Of a DNA stretch of 37,549 bases, positions 8,046 through 15,158 are shown one piece after another. The stretch is from assembly GCA_001820685.1 (NCBI GenBank), contig MHQP01000011.1, positions 1 through 37,549 of the forward strand, written 5' to 3'. The first letter of the stretch is position 1. Each line of letters opens with the position of its first letter. The position numbers and the translations under genes are program-made. This DNA is from Candidatus Sungbacteria bacterium RIFCSPLOWO2_01_FULL_47_32. GTDB lineage: Bacteria > Patescibacteriota > Minisyncoccia > Sungbacterales > GWA2-42-14. The notes under the pieces are model-generated. The model ran no database searches. It worked only from the letters and a program-made list of their open reading frames with translations, and was not told the DNA's origin.

Positions 8046-8073
8046 TTGACTTTTTTTAGGCTTCGAGTAAACT
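8046..8073 (+). promoter_or_regulatory. Promoter of the infA-ribosomal operon
   Basis: TTGACT (8046-8051), 16 bp, TAAACT (8068-8073). It leaves a leader of about 100 nt before infA. Confidence 0.55.
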
Positions 8074-8092
8074 AGTTATATTGCTTATTTTT

Positions 8093-8174
8093 GCTTGAAG
8101 TTTCGCTCTTTCCGCACGATACGGACAACGGCTTCAAGCCGTTTGTTTTATAGTGTTTAAGCCATTTTTTGGCT
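8093..8174 (+). promoter_or_regulatory. Structured infA leader with alternative hairpins
   Basis: GCTTGAAG (8093-8100) is fully complementary to CTTCAAGC (8132-8139). The latter also forms a local hairpin ACGGC-TTCAA-GCCGT (8128-8142) followed by TTGTTTTA. The two pairings exclude each other, as in an antiterminator/terminator pair. A further AGCC/GGCT hairpin ends seven nt before the infA ATG. This is inferred from base pairing only. Confidence 0.45.
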
Positions 8175-8180
8175 CTAAGG

Positions 8181-8405
8181 ATGGAAAAAAGGGAAAAAGA
8201 ACGTATATATAAAGAAGGAATAGTTGAAGAGGCATTGCCGGGAACGCTTTTTCGTGTAAAATTAGCCGATGGGAACGTGGTTCTTGCTCATTTGGCCGGA
8301 AAGCTAAGGCTTAACTACATCCACGTTTTGCCGGGCGACAAAGTCAGGATAGAAGTTTCTCCGTACGACGAAACAAAAGGAAGGATAGTCCTTCGCATGA
8401 AATAG
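8181..8405 (+). CDS. infA: Translation initiation factor IF-1
   Basis: IF-1 binds the 30S A site during initiation. The 74-aa product is a single OB fold with the family pattern GIVEEALPGTLFRVKLADG, VLAHLAGKLRLNYIHVLPGDKVRIEVSPYD and a basic C-terminus. The ATG at 8181 gives the usual family length; an upstream in-frame TTG at 8169 would add four residues. Only AAGG directly abuts the ATG, so SD recognition looks poor. It heads the ribosomal operon, as in many bacteria, but secY and map are not in this window. Confidence 0.95.
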   Translation: MEKREKERIYKEGIVEEALPGTLFRVKLADGNVVLAHLAGKLRLNYIHVLPGDKVRIEVSPYDETKGRIVLRMK

Positions 8406-8466
8406 CCACCCGTCTGTCATAATTTTCTTCACTAAGGAGGCGACCGCGAAATTCCCCAACCATAAA

Positions 8467-8535
8467 GCCGTATTCGGCAATTCGACTCCCTTTGAGTTCA
8501 GAAAATCACGACCAGACTTGTTCAGGGGTGAACAA
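8467..8535 (+). other. Two hairpins in the infA-rpmJ spacer
   Basis: GCCG-TATT-CGGC at 8467-8478 and TTGTTCA-GGGG-TGAACAA at 8518-8535. The second, with a 7-bp stem, sits about 40 nt before rpmJ. Neither has a T-tract. They could be processing or regulatory structures within the operon. Confidence 0.4.
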
Positions 8536-8573
8536 AAGGAAAGAATTTTAGTGCTTATTTAACAAAAGAGCAA

Positions 8574-8687
8574 ATGAAAGTACGCGCGTCGGTAAAGAAA
8601 ATTTGTATGAAATGTAAGATCGTCCGCCGCAAAAGGCGTATTTTTGTCATTTGCTCGACCGCAAAGCATAAACAGCGGCAAGGCTAG
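8574..8687 (+). CDS. rpmJ: 50S ribosomal protein L36 (bL36)
   Basis: 37 codons from ATG at 8574, opening [17 protein letters not shown] and ending KHKQRQG, the classic L36 termini. The zinc ligands are retained (C11, C14, C27 and H32), so this is the C+ form. L36 stabilises 23S rRNA near the peptidyl-transferase region. Its position between infA and rpsM matches the standard bacterial order. No clear SD is visible. Confidence 0.95.
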   Translation: MKVRASVKKICMKCKIVRRKRRIFVICSTAKHKQRQG

Positions 8688-8692
8688 CGCGG

Positions 8693-8724
8693 TTAGAATT
8701 TAGGATTTAGATTTTAGGATTTTA
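8693..8724 (+). repeat. AT-rich TTAGAATTT/GGATTTTA repeat before rpsM
   Basis: Three imperfect iterations of a motif like TTAGGATTT occupy the spacer directly before rpsM. Related motifs occur before rpsK and mreB. Confidence 0.6.
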
Positions 8725-8730
8725 ACAGCC

Positions 8731-9117
8731 ATGCGCATCGTCGGAACAAACATTCCTGATAATAAAAAGATCGGCATCTCGCTTCGGTATATTTTTGGCG
8801 TCGGTCCGGCGCTTGCTTTGCAGATAGTCCGCCAGGCCCAAATTAATCCCGACAAAAAGGCGATCGAATTGACGCCGGAAGAAATAAACCGGGTTCGCGA
8901 CATCATCGAAAAGAATTTTAAGGTAGAAGGAGACCTCCGGCGCCAGATCATGATGAACATCAAGCGCTTGAAAGAAATAGGCACATACCGCGGCCATCGG
9001 CACATCAGGGGACTTCCTGTCAGAGGGCAGAGGACAAAGACGAATTCGAGAACCCGCCGCGGGAACACAAGAAAGACGATGGGTTCCGGAAGGAAGCCAT
9101 CAGCATCCCCCACTTAA
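8731..9117 (+). CDS. rpsM: 30S ribosomal protein S13 (uS13)
   Basis: 128-aa S13, a head protein of the small subunit that contacts P-site tRNA and bridge B1. It opens MRIVGTNIPDNKKIGISLRY and has the helix-two-turn-helix segment. It carries the C-terminal signature YRGHRHIRGLPVRGQRTKTN followed by a basic tail. It sits in the usual rpsM-rpsK-rpsD-rpoA-rplQ order. Confidence 0.97.
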   Translation: MRIVGTNIPDNKKIGISLRYIFGVGPALALQIVRQAQINPDKKAIELTPEEINRVRDIIEKNFKVEGDLRRQIMMNIKRLKEIGTYRGHRHIRGLPVRGQRTKTNSRTRRGNTRKTMGSGRKPSASPT

Positions 9118-9131
9118 AACGAAACCGAAAT

Positions 9132-9199
9132 TCCAAATCCGAAAACTTTTGGATTTTGGAGCTTCGAGCCTGTTTAGAATTTCGATATTAGAATTTCGA
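9132..9199 (+). repeat. AT-rich repeat spacer before rpsK
   Basis: Contains an inverted pair TCCAAATCC (9132-9140) / GGATTTTGGA (9151-9160). It also holds a perfect 12-mer direct repeat TTAGAATTTCGA at 9174-9185 and 9188-9199. The 12-mer resembles the element before rpsM. Confidence 0.65.
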
Positions 9200-9214
9200 A
9201 TTTTATAAGGAAAT

Positions 9215-9655
9215 ATGGGTAAAAAACGAATTAAGGAAAAATCGGAAGAAGAATCAAAGGACGGAGCCGCGAAAACCGGAGCCGAGCCTTCGCGTTCGGC
9301 AACGCGTTCTGTTGCGCGCGGAATTTTTCATATTCAGGCAACCTATAACAATACTCTCATCAGCATCACCGACGAAAAAGGGAATGTGCTGGCGGCTTCT
9401 TCGTCCGGAGCCATCGGGTTTCGGGGGACAAAGAAGTCAACTCCGTACGCGGCGGCTCGCGTTGCCGAGGTGCTTTCCGAAAAAGTTGCCCGCATCCAGA
9501 TGCCGGAAGTCGTAGTGCTTGTCAAAGGGGTTGGCTCGGGGCGGGAATCGGCAATTCGCGCGTTTGTAAACAAAGGATTTAACGTTGTTTTAATAAAGGA
9601 CATTACGCCTATTCCCCATAACGGCCCGCGGCCGAAAAAAGCTCGCAGAGTATAA
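9215..9655 (+). CDS. rpsK: 30S ribosomal protein S11 (uS11)
   Basis: S11 lines the platform near the E site. The core begins at ARGIFHIQATYNNTLISITD, with GFRGTKKSTPYAAA, VKGVGSGRESAIRA and the C-terminal DITPIPHNGPRPKKARRV. The product is 146 aa because of a charged N-terminal extension of about 30 residues rich in Lys, Glu and Ser. A TAAGGAAAT stretch before the ATG is a usable SD. Confidence 0.97.
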   Translation: MGKKRIKEKSEEESKDGAAKTGAEPSRSATRSVARGIFHIQATYNNTLISITDEKGNVLAASSSGAIGFRGTKKSTPYAAARVAEVLSEKVARIQMPEVVVLVKGVGSGRESAIRAFVNKGFNVVLIKDITPIPHNGPRPKKARRV

Positions 9656-9694
9656 TAAAAATACCGCACCTATTCGTAGATTAGCATTATTTAT

Positions 9695-10339
9695 ATGGCA
9701 AAAGTTTTGGAAAAAGTTGAGCGGAGACTCGGAGAAAAACTCTTTTTAAAAGGGGAGCGTTGCGCTGGCCCGAAATGCGCGGTAACGCGCAGGCCGTATC
9801 CGCCTGGGGCGCATGGGAAAGGAGCAAAACGTGGAGGAAGAAGGGGAGGAGGGTCGCAGTTTGCGGTTGAGCTCCGCGAAAAACAGAAAGTCCGCTATCT
9901 CTACGGTCTTCGGGAAGCAATGTTAAGACGCTATTTTGAAGAAGCGCTTCGCGACAAGAAACACCCGACCGGAGACGCGCTCATCAACATGCTCGAAAAA
10001 AGGCTCGATAATGTCATGTTCCGTGCGGGGCTTGCTCCGTCGCGCAATACCGCGCGCCACCTTGTAAGCTATGGGCATGTTCTCGTGAACGGCCGCGCCG
10101 TGAATAAGCCGTCCTACATTGTGCGCAAAGGCGACGTCGTGGAACTCAAGCAGAAAAGTTCTTCCAACGACAAGATTCTCACGGAGACGCAAAAAGCCAT
10201 GCTGAAAAAATTCGCCGCACCGTTATGGATGAAGTTCAATGTGGACGACCTGAAGATAGAGATCGTTTCCCAGCCCTACGACACCGACCTCCGGATAGAC
10301 CCGAAAATGCGTTCAGTCGTCGAGTTCTACTCGCGTTAA
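9695..10339 (+). CDS. rpsD: 30S ribosomal protein S4 (uS4)
   Basis: Primary 16S rRNA binder and 30S assembly initiator. 214 aa: N-terminal segment with a C-x4-C pair (RCAGPKCAV), YPPGAHGKG, a helical body and the S4 RNA-binding domain MLEKRLDNVMFRAGLAPSRN...VNGRAVNKPSYIV. In gamma-proteobacteria S4 represses its own operon through the leader. The following rpsD-rpoA spacer here is structured (10389-10453), which is compatible with but does not prove similar control. Confidence 0.97.
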   Translation: MAKVLEKVERRLGEKLFLKGERCAGPKCAVTRRPYPPGAHGKGAKRGGRRGGGSQFAVELREKQKVRYLYGLREAMLRRYFEEALRDKKHPTGDALINMLEKRLDNVMFRAGLAPSRNTARHLVSYGHVLVNGRAVNKPSYIVRKGDVVELKQKSSSNDKILTETQKAMLKKFAAPLWMKFNVDDLKIEIVSQPYDTDLRIDPKMRSVVEFYSR

Positions 10340-10388
10340 TCGCTAACAAGCAGCCAATCGTTTATAAAAAATAATTTTTTTTGTGAAG

Positions 10389-10453
10389 TGCCGGATATAC
10401 ATCAATGAGGTTCATGGACAAGAGTGGTTCACAATTCATTGAGCATTTCGGCA
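10389..10453 (+). promoter_or_regulatory. Nested inverted repeats in the rpsD-rpoA spacer
   Basis: TGCCG (10389-10393) pairs with CGGCA (10449-10453), and inside it TCAATGA (10402-10408) pairs with TCATTGA (10436-10442). The structure ends 10 nt before the rpoA ATG. The loop holds a duplicated GGTTCA. It could be a protein-binding leader such as an S4 site. Confidence 0.45.
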
Positions 10454-10463
10454 TTTGGTATTT

Positions 10464-11420
10464 ATGATACCATTACCCCAAAAACCCAAGGTCATCCTTG
10501 AGGAGGGAAACCGGGGAGTCTATGAGATCGAAGGACTCTATCCCGGATATGGACATACGCTCGGAAACTCGCTCCGACGCGTTTTACTGTCGTCTTTGAG
10601 TGGTGCCGTTATCACATCCGTAAAAATAGAAGGCGCATCCCATGAATTTACCACTATTTCGGGAGTGCTTGAGGATATGGTTGAGATAGTCTTGAATTTA
10701 AAACAGATACGCTTTAAGATGCACGGCGATGGCCCGCACACGATTTCAGTCGATGTCAAAGGAGAGCGTGAAGTAACATCATCCGATTTTACGCTTCCTT
10801 CCCAGCTTGAACTTGTTACCCCGGACGTGCACATCGTGACCGTAACGGACAAAAAAACGAATTTTAAAATGGACGCCGAAGTCGAAGTCGGCCTCGGATA
10901 TCAGTCGGTTGAATCCAGAAAAAAGGAAAAAGTGGAGATAGGGGCGGTAGCGCTCGATGCTTCATTTACGCCGGTGCGCGCCGTCAACTATGAAGTCGAG
11001 AACATGCGCGTCGGAGACCGCACTGATTTTAACAGATTGCGTTTGCATGTTGTGACCGACGGTTCGCTTTCGCCGCGCGAAGCCCTCAAAGAAGCGGCTC
11101 TCATTCTTGTAAGCCAGTTCCAGGGAGTTGTCGAGATTTTCACCGAAGGGTCTGAACCGTCGTCCGAGGCGAGCGAAGAAGCGGTACTAGAAGAAGGCGG
11201 AGAGGAAGGGGAAGAGGAAGAGGTTTCAAAAAAGAAAATAGAAGACCTTGACCTTTCAACCCGAACGATGAACGCGCTAAATGCAGGCGGTGTTAAGACC
11301 GTAGGCGTGCTTACAAAAAAAACCGAAAAGAAGCTGAAAGAGCTTGAAGGGCTCGGCGACAAGGGAATTCAGGAAATCAGGCGCGAACTCGGGAACCTCG
11401 GCCTCACATTAAAGGACTAA
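10464..11420 (+). CDS. rpoA: DNA-directed RNA polymerase alpha subunit
   Basis: RpoA dimerises to nucleate core RNA polymerase. The NTD shows GYGHTLGNSLRRVLLSS and the insert domain. It is followed by a very acidic linker (about residues 232-257, Glu-rich) and a C-terminal domain with the helix-hairpin-helix pattern LSTRTMNALNAGGVKTVGVL and LGDKGIQEIRRELGNLGL, which contacts UP elements. The ATG at 10464 is favoured over a TTG three codons upstream. Confidence 0.97.
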   Translation: MIPLPQKPKVILEEGNRGVYEIEGLYPGYGHTLGNSLRRVLLSSLSGAVITSVKIEGASHEFTTISGVLEDMVEIVLNLKQIRFKMHGDGPHTISVDVKGEREVTSSDFTLPSQLELVTPDVHIVTVTDKKTNFKMDAEVEVGLGYQSVESRKKEKVEIGAVALDASFTPVRAVNYEVENMRVGDRTDFNRLRLHVVTDGSLSPREALKEAALILVSQFQGVVEIFTEGSEPSSEASEEAVLEEGGEEGEEEEVSKKKIEDLDLSTRTMNALNAGGVKTVGVLTKKTEKKLKELEGLGDKGIQEIRRELGNLGLTLKD

Positions 11421-11434
11421 CGCTCGCAATTATT

Positions 11435-11497
11435 TTTTTCTTCACGCCTCCAGTGTAAATTCTTGTATGACCCCACCGCCAGCCCGATGAAGAAAAA
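11435..11497. other. 10-bp inverted repeat between rpoA and rplQ
   Basis: TTTTTCTTCA (11435-11444) and TGAAGAAAAA (11488-11497) are perfect complements 43 nt apart. The arm is A/T-rich. It may form a weak long-loop helix in the operon mRNA. Confidence 0.4.
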
Positions 11498-11542
11498 TTT
11501 CATTGCTTCGCTGAAACATAACTAAGGAATTAGGATTATAAT

Positions 11543-11893
11543 ATGCGTCATTTGCAAAAAGGCAGAAAATTTGGGATGGTCAAGAAAGTCCGCACGGCAT
11601 TCATCAAAAGCCTTGCTTCTTCACTCATCATGCGCGAGCGTATTCGAACAACGCTTGCGCGCGCAAAAGAAGTCCGCCCATTCGTTGAAAAACTTGTAAC
11701 GCACGCAAAAGGGGCAACTCTTGCAAAACGGCGCCTCGTCAGAAGCGCTCTTCCGGCGGATGCGGCGAAAAAGGTTTTTGACGAAATTGCGCCACGTTTT
11801 AAGGAACGGAGCGGTGGATATACCCGCATCATACGCCTAGGAAGGCGCCTTTCCGATTCCGCCGAAGAAGCCATTATAGAATTCGTGGACTAA
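11543..11893 (+). CDS. rplQ: 50S ribosomal protein L17 (bL17)
   Basis: 116 aa. It opens MRHLQKGRKFGMVKKVRTAF, close to the usual MRH-KLGR-hhR-h opening, followed by RIRTTLARAKEVRPFVEKLVT and the C-terminal YTRIIRLGRRLSDSAEEAIIEF. L17 lies near the exit of the 50S peptide tunnel. The ATG sits directly downstream of an AT-rich stretch without a clear SD. Confidence 0.96.
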   Translation: MRHLQKGRKFGMVKKVRTAFIKSLASSLIMRERIRTTLARAKEVRPFVEKLVTHAKGATLAKRRLVRSALPADAAKKVFDEIAPRFKERSGGYTRIIRLGRRLSDSAEEAIIEFVD

Positions 11894-11901
11894 AATCATT
11901 T

Positions 11902-12255
11902 ATGGAACAATCATTCGACGCAAAAGGAAAAATACTCGGGCGTCTGGCAACTGAAGTTGCCAAGGTTTTAATGGGGAAAAATTTCCCGGACTACGCGCCG
12001 AACAAAGCGCCGAAAGGGAATGTGAATGTCTCAAATATCGACCACATTGTTGTTACCGGCACAAAACTGCGGAATAAAAAATACTATCACCACTCCGGAT
12101 ACATCGGAAACCTTAAAACAGTTAGGCTTGAGGAGCTCATGAAAAAAGATTCGCGGAAGGTTTTCTACAAGGCGGTCTGGAACATGCTCCCAAAAAACCG
12201 CTTGAGGAGAGTGAGGATGAAGCACCTAAGGCTTTTTAAGGGGAACGCTCAATAA
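11902..12255 (+). CDS. rplM: 50S ribosomal protein L13 (uL13)
   Basis: Early-assembly 23S rRNA binder. 117 aa, slightly shorter than the usual 140 aa because the N-terminal segment is trimmed. Signatures are AKGKILGRLATEVAKVL, NKAPKGNVNVSNIDHIVVTG, YYHHSGYIGNLK and the C-terminal VWNMLPKNRLRRVRMKHLRLF. It lies 8 nt downstream of rplQ and 15 nt upstream of rpsI, so it is part of one operon. Confidence 0.96.
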   Translation: MEQSFDAKGKILGRLATEVAKVLMGKNFPDYAPNKAPKGNVNVSNIDHIVVTGTKLRNKKYYHHSGYIGNLKTVRLEELMKKDSRKVFYKAVWNMLPKNRLRRVRMKHLRLFKGNAQ

Positions 12256-12270
12256 TTTTTACATAGTACA

Positions 12271-12906
12271 ATGCCAACAAAAAAAACAGCAGAAAAAACA
12301 ACGGAGCCGAAAGCAAAAAAAGAGCCGAAAGAAAAAAAGGTTCCGGCTAAAAAAACGCCCAAAGCCAAAGAGCCGGCCGTATTAAAGGTGGCTCCCGAAG
12401 TTGTCGTCGAAGAAAAAAGGCCCGAGGCCGAGGCGGCTACCCCGGAAGCAGTTCAGGAAACTCTTGCTATTGGAGAAGAAATGTTTGCCGAAGGAGCGGA
12501 AGACCCGAATAAGCCCGACCGCTACTGGGAGGCGGTAGGCAGGAGAAAAACGGCGGTTGCGCGTGTCCGCCTGTTTACCCGGGGCGACAAAGGAATTATT
12601 GTGAACAAAAAAGCGTACGGAGATTATTTCCAGTGCCTTGAAGACCGCGTTGTTGTTGAAGATGCTCTAAAGAAAATGAAATCGTTTGAGCGGTTCCGTG
12701 TAACAGTCAAAGTTTCGGGTGGCGGAATTCACGCTCAAGCCGAAGCGTTGCGCCACGGCGTAGCCCGTGCCCTCACAAAATTCAACCCTGACTTTAGAAA
12801 GCGATTGCGCAGAGCAGGATACATGACCCGCGACCCGAGAATGAAAGAGCGCAAGAAATTCGGACTCAAAAAGGCACGCAAAGCGCCACAGTGGGCAAAA
12901 CGCTAG
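12271..12906 (+). CDS. rpsI: 30S ribosomal protein S9 (uS9) with a long N-terminal extension
   Basis: The S9 core (about residues 84-211) contains YWEAVGRRKTAVARVRLF, VSGGGIHAQAEALRHGVARAL and the basic tail ending KAPQWAKR. In the standard family the last residues reach the P-site tRNA. Ahead of the core is an unusual extension of about 80 residues, Lys/Pro/Ala-rich and then Glu/Ala-rich, with no recognisable domain. It is the last gene of the ribosomal block. Confidence 0.95.
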   Translation: MPTKKTAEKTTEPKAKKEPKEKKVPAKKTPKAKEPAVLKVAPEVVVEEKRPEAEAATPEAVQETLAIGEEMFAEGAEDPNKPDRYWEAVGRRKTAVARVRLFTRGDKGIIVNKKAYGDYFQCLEDRVVVEDALKKMKSFERFRVTVKVSGGGIHAQAEALRHGVARALTKFNPDFRKRLRRAGYMTRDPRMKERKKFGLKKARKAPQWAKR

Positions 12907-12942
12907 ATGAGCCCTTCAGTCCACTTGTCCTATTGAGCACTG

Positions 12943-12971
12943 TTTAAGCCCCGTTTTGAGCGGGGCTTAAA
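12943..12971. terminator. Strong stem-loop after rpsI
   Basis: An 11-bp perfect stem TTTAAGCCCCG / CGGGGCTTAAA with a 7-nt loop. It lacks a T-tract on the plus strand, so it may be a 3'-end stabiliser rather than a canonical terminator. Confidence 0.6.
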
Positions 12972-13031
12972 AATTAGAAATCATATGGCTCAAAATCCTG
13001 TCCGATAATGATTCAGTCCGCAAAGGAGAAA

Positions 13032-13172
13032 ATGAGAATCTTTACCAGGCCGTTAGAAAGGGTAAAAAATGGAGCTTACTGCCCGCATAACCTTTACAAA
13101 GGAAATCTAAAAACCGCCTTCGGGCGGTTTTGCATTACCCCTATTTCCTTATTGTCTAATTCGCGCGAATAA
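13032..13172 (+). CDS. Possible 46-aa small protein, doubtful
   Basis: An ATG preceded by a good AAGGAG SD at proper spacing opens a 46-codon frame starting MRIFTRPLERVKNG and ending LLSNSRE. No known family is recognised. The frame runs straight through the UUCG terminator hairpin at 13110-13131, which argues against a normal gene, although it could be a leader-type peptide. It has a basic first half and no membrane segment. Confidence 0.25.
   Translation: MRIFTRPLERVKNGAYCPHNLYKGNLKTAFGRFCITPISLLSNSRE
13110..13131. terminator. Bidirectional UUCG terminator
   Basis: AAAACCGCC-TTCG-GGCGGTTTT: a 9-bp perfect stem with a UUCG tetraloop, flanked by A on one side and T on the other. It most likely ends the ribosomal operon. 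Confidence 0.9.
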
Positions 13173-13174
13173 GC

Positions 13175-13259
13175 AAATAGCTCTAGCCAATGTTAACGCG
13201 TATTGAACGGTCGTTCAAAAATCGTTAACATTGAAAAAGGGGAGGGTCAGGAGCTATTT
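13175..13259. other. Three-tier nested inverted repeat
   Basis: Outer arms AAATAGCTC (13175-13183) / GAGCTATTT (13251-13259). Middle arms are CAATGTTAACG (13188-13198) / CGTTAACATTG (13223-13233). The inner hairpin is TTGAAC-GGTC-GTTCAA (13203-13218). All three helices are perfect and concentric. No T-tract follows. It could be a structured RNA, a cruciform or a small mobile-element remnant. Confidence 0.6.
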
Positions 13260-13311
13260 CATAAAAAATTTTTCCTGTGGCCATCAAGAAGAGAAATGCT
13301 TTTACGTTTTA

Positions 13312-13340
13312 TTGACTCGATAATCTTGCCATGGTACTTA
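13312..13340 (+). promoter_or_regulatory. Promoter of the histidine phosphatase gene
   Basis: TTGACT (13312-13317), 17 bp, TACTTA (13335-13340) with TGG just upstream. It is followed by a short leader with an AAGGAG SD. Confidence 0.65.
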
Positions 13341-13375
13341 TGAACTGACGCCAGATCTTTGTAAGGAGAAACCAT

Positions 13376-14041
13376 ATGGGATGGCCGAGGCGGCTTGTGC
13401 TGGTTCGTCATGCGGAGTCTGAAGGAAACATAAAAACGGCGGACGAGCGCGCGGGTTACGGCGTTTCCACGCACGCGTATTCACTGACGGAACGCGGACG
13501 ATATCAAGCAAAATTAACCGGAGAATATCTTTGTAATCGCTTTGGCGATTTTAACATCTACTACGTCTCGTATTACACCCGCTCAAAAGAAACAATGAAA
13601 ATTATGTATCCAAAAGCCCGGGTGTATGAAGACCCCAGGCTCGCGGAAGGACAGCGCGGCATTTATCACACGATGACCGAAGACCAAATACGTCAGTGTT
13701 ACCCCGGGGAGTTAGAGCGGAAAGAAAGAGAGGGCCTGTTTCATTATCGGGCGCCGGGTGGCGAAAATTGGCCCGATATTGAAATGCGGATCCATAGTTT
13801 TCTTGGTACGCTGAATAGAGATTACGACGGCCAAAACGTTTGCATTGTCGTCCACGGCCATTGGCTGATATTGTTCCAGCGTCTCGTTCACCACTTTTCG
13901 ATTGATGAGGCGGTCAGGCGATATAAAAATGCTGTCGCAAAAAACGCGTCGGTCACGATATATGATGGCATGGTCAGAGACGGAAAATCCCACCTAGTCT
14001 TACGGGATGAAAATATCGTTCCGTGGGAGGGGAGAGTATAA
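13376..14041 (+). CDS. Histidine phosphatase (phosphoglycerate mutase-like) family protein
   Basis: 221 aa, branch 1 of the histidine phosphatase superfamily. LVLVRHAESEGN holds the phospho-accepting His (R11-H12), R69 lies in YYTRSKET, E91 in LAEGQRG is the likely proton donor, and VVHGHW has the second catalytic His (H160). Substrate is uncertain: sugar phosphates or phosphoglycerate mutase activity are both possible, and the next genes favour sugar-phosphate metabolism. Strong SD (AAGGAG). It is followed at once by a terminator, so it is its own unit. Confidence 0.88.
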   Translation: MGWPRRLVLVRHAESEGNIKTADERAGYGVSTHAYSLTERGRYQAKLTGEYLCNRFGDFNIYYVSYYTRSKETMKIMYPKARVYEDPRLAEGQRGIYHTMTEDQIRQCYPGELERKEREGLFHYRAPGGENWPDIEMRIHSFLGTLNRDYDGQNVCIVVHGHWLILFQRLVHHFSIDEAVRRYKNAVAKNASVTIYDGMVRDGKSHLVLRDENIVPWEGRV

Positions 14042-14043
14042 TT

Positions 14044-14064
14044 GCGGAGGTTCTCCGCTTTTTT
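14044..14064 (+). terminator. Terminator after the histidine phosphatase
   Basis: GCGGAG-GTT-CTCCGC stem followed by six T, starting 3 nt past the stop codon. Confidence 0.9.
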
Positions 14065-14165
14065 GTTTTTATGCAATACAAGGAAGAAGTTTTAAAGTAA
14101 CTTTGCCGGTGGTTTCCTGCGTTGTACCTCGTATGAGAAAGTTCATTGATAAGCGAGTAGGAAAG

Positions 14166-15158
14166 ATGCGAGCGGCAATCGTGGGTTCCGGGAAGGTGAG
14201 CGCTGAACATGCGAAAGCGTACGGCGCGTGTGGTGTGGAGGTTGTAGCAATATGCAGTAGAACAAAAGAATCTGCCAGACGGAAAATTAATGAACTTGGC
14301 ATATCGGCGGTTTCTTATGATAACCTTGAGCTAATGTTGGCTAAGGAGCAGATTGATGTCGTATCTATTTGCAGTCCTCCGGAACTGCATGCCAAACAAA
14401 CTATACTGGTTGCAAAACATGGCGTTCACATCGCAATAGAAAAACCGGTTGCTTTGAGCAGAACGGAGTTGAACGAAATGCTGGACGCGGTGTCTCAAAA
14501 CGGCGTGAAGACAATAATTGGATTTGTTTTGCGCTGGAGTGATCTTGTTTTGAATATTAAACAGCGCTATCTCAAAAATATTGGTGAATTATTTTACCTC
14601 GAGACAGACTACTGGCATGGCTCTTCTCATGAAAAAGGGCATACCATCCACGAATATGGAACCAGAGGAGGCCCAATCGGAGCATTTATTGGCGGAGGAT
14701 GCCACGCTGTTGATATGGCGCGATTTTTGTCTAATTCCAATATTATTGAGGTTACTGCCGTAACGCCGCGCCGGGAGGAGCAGGGACTGCAACGAACCAC
14801 CGCTGCACTGGTTAAATTCGAAAACGGCATAGTAGGAAAAATATCCGCAACTGATGAAGTCTTCATGCCGTATGTGTTTAATATCTCTTTATTTGGTAAA
14901 GAAGGCGCAATACAACTGAACAAGTTTTATTCAAAACGCTCTCTGTCAAAAACATACGAGATTATTCCCGGCACAGTTCCCGATAGCGGCGCGGTCTGGC
15001 ATCACCCATTTCGTGGAATGATACAAGAGTTTATTGACTGCATTAGGGAAAATCGGGAAACCTCTTGTAGTTTACGTGATGCTGTTAACACGCATGCGGC
15101 GTGCTTTGCTATTGAGGAGTCAGCGCGCCGTGGAGGAGAAAAAATATGCATCCGATAA
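14166..15158 (+). CDS. Gfo/Idh/MocA family oxidoreductase
   Basis: 331-aa NAD(P)-dependent dehydrogenase of the glucose-fructose oxidoreductase / inositol dehydrogenase type. The N-terminal Rossmann motif is AAIVGSGKVSAEHAKAYGA, followed by the SICSPPELHAKQ segment, the EKPVALSRTE motif with its conserved Lys, and GGGCHAVDMARFL with the catalytic His-Asp. The ATG at 14166, preceded by GTAGGAAAG, starts right at the Rossmann strand. An ATG at 14133 in frame would add 11 residues. It overlaps the next gene by 13 nt, so the two are co-translated. Substrate is unknown, probably a sugar or sugar-nucleotide. Confidence 0.9.
   Translation: MRAAIVGSGKVSAEHAKAYGACGVEVVAICSRTKESARRKINELGISAVSYDNLELMLAKEQIDVVSICSPPELHAKQTILVAKHGVHIAIEKPVALSRTELNEMLDAVSQNGVKTIIGFVLRWSDLVLNIKQRYLKNIGELFYLETDYWHGSSHEKGHTIHEYGTRGGPIGAFIGGGCHAVDMARFLSNSNIIEVTAVTPRREEQGLQRTTAALVKFENGIVGKISATDEVFMPYVFNISLFGKEGAIQLNKFYSKRSLSKTYEIIPGTVPDSGAVWHHPFRGMIQEFIDCIRENRETSCSLRDAVNTHAACFAIEESARRGGEKICIR

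Noticed and set aside
13188-13233. Integron attC-like site in the nested repeat
   Set aside because: The arms are perfect and lack the R/L core pattern and extrahelical bases of attC sites; no integrase is present.
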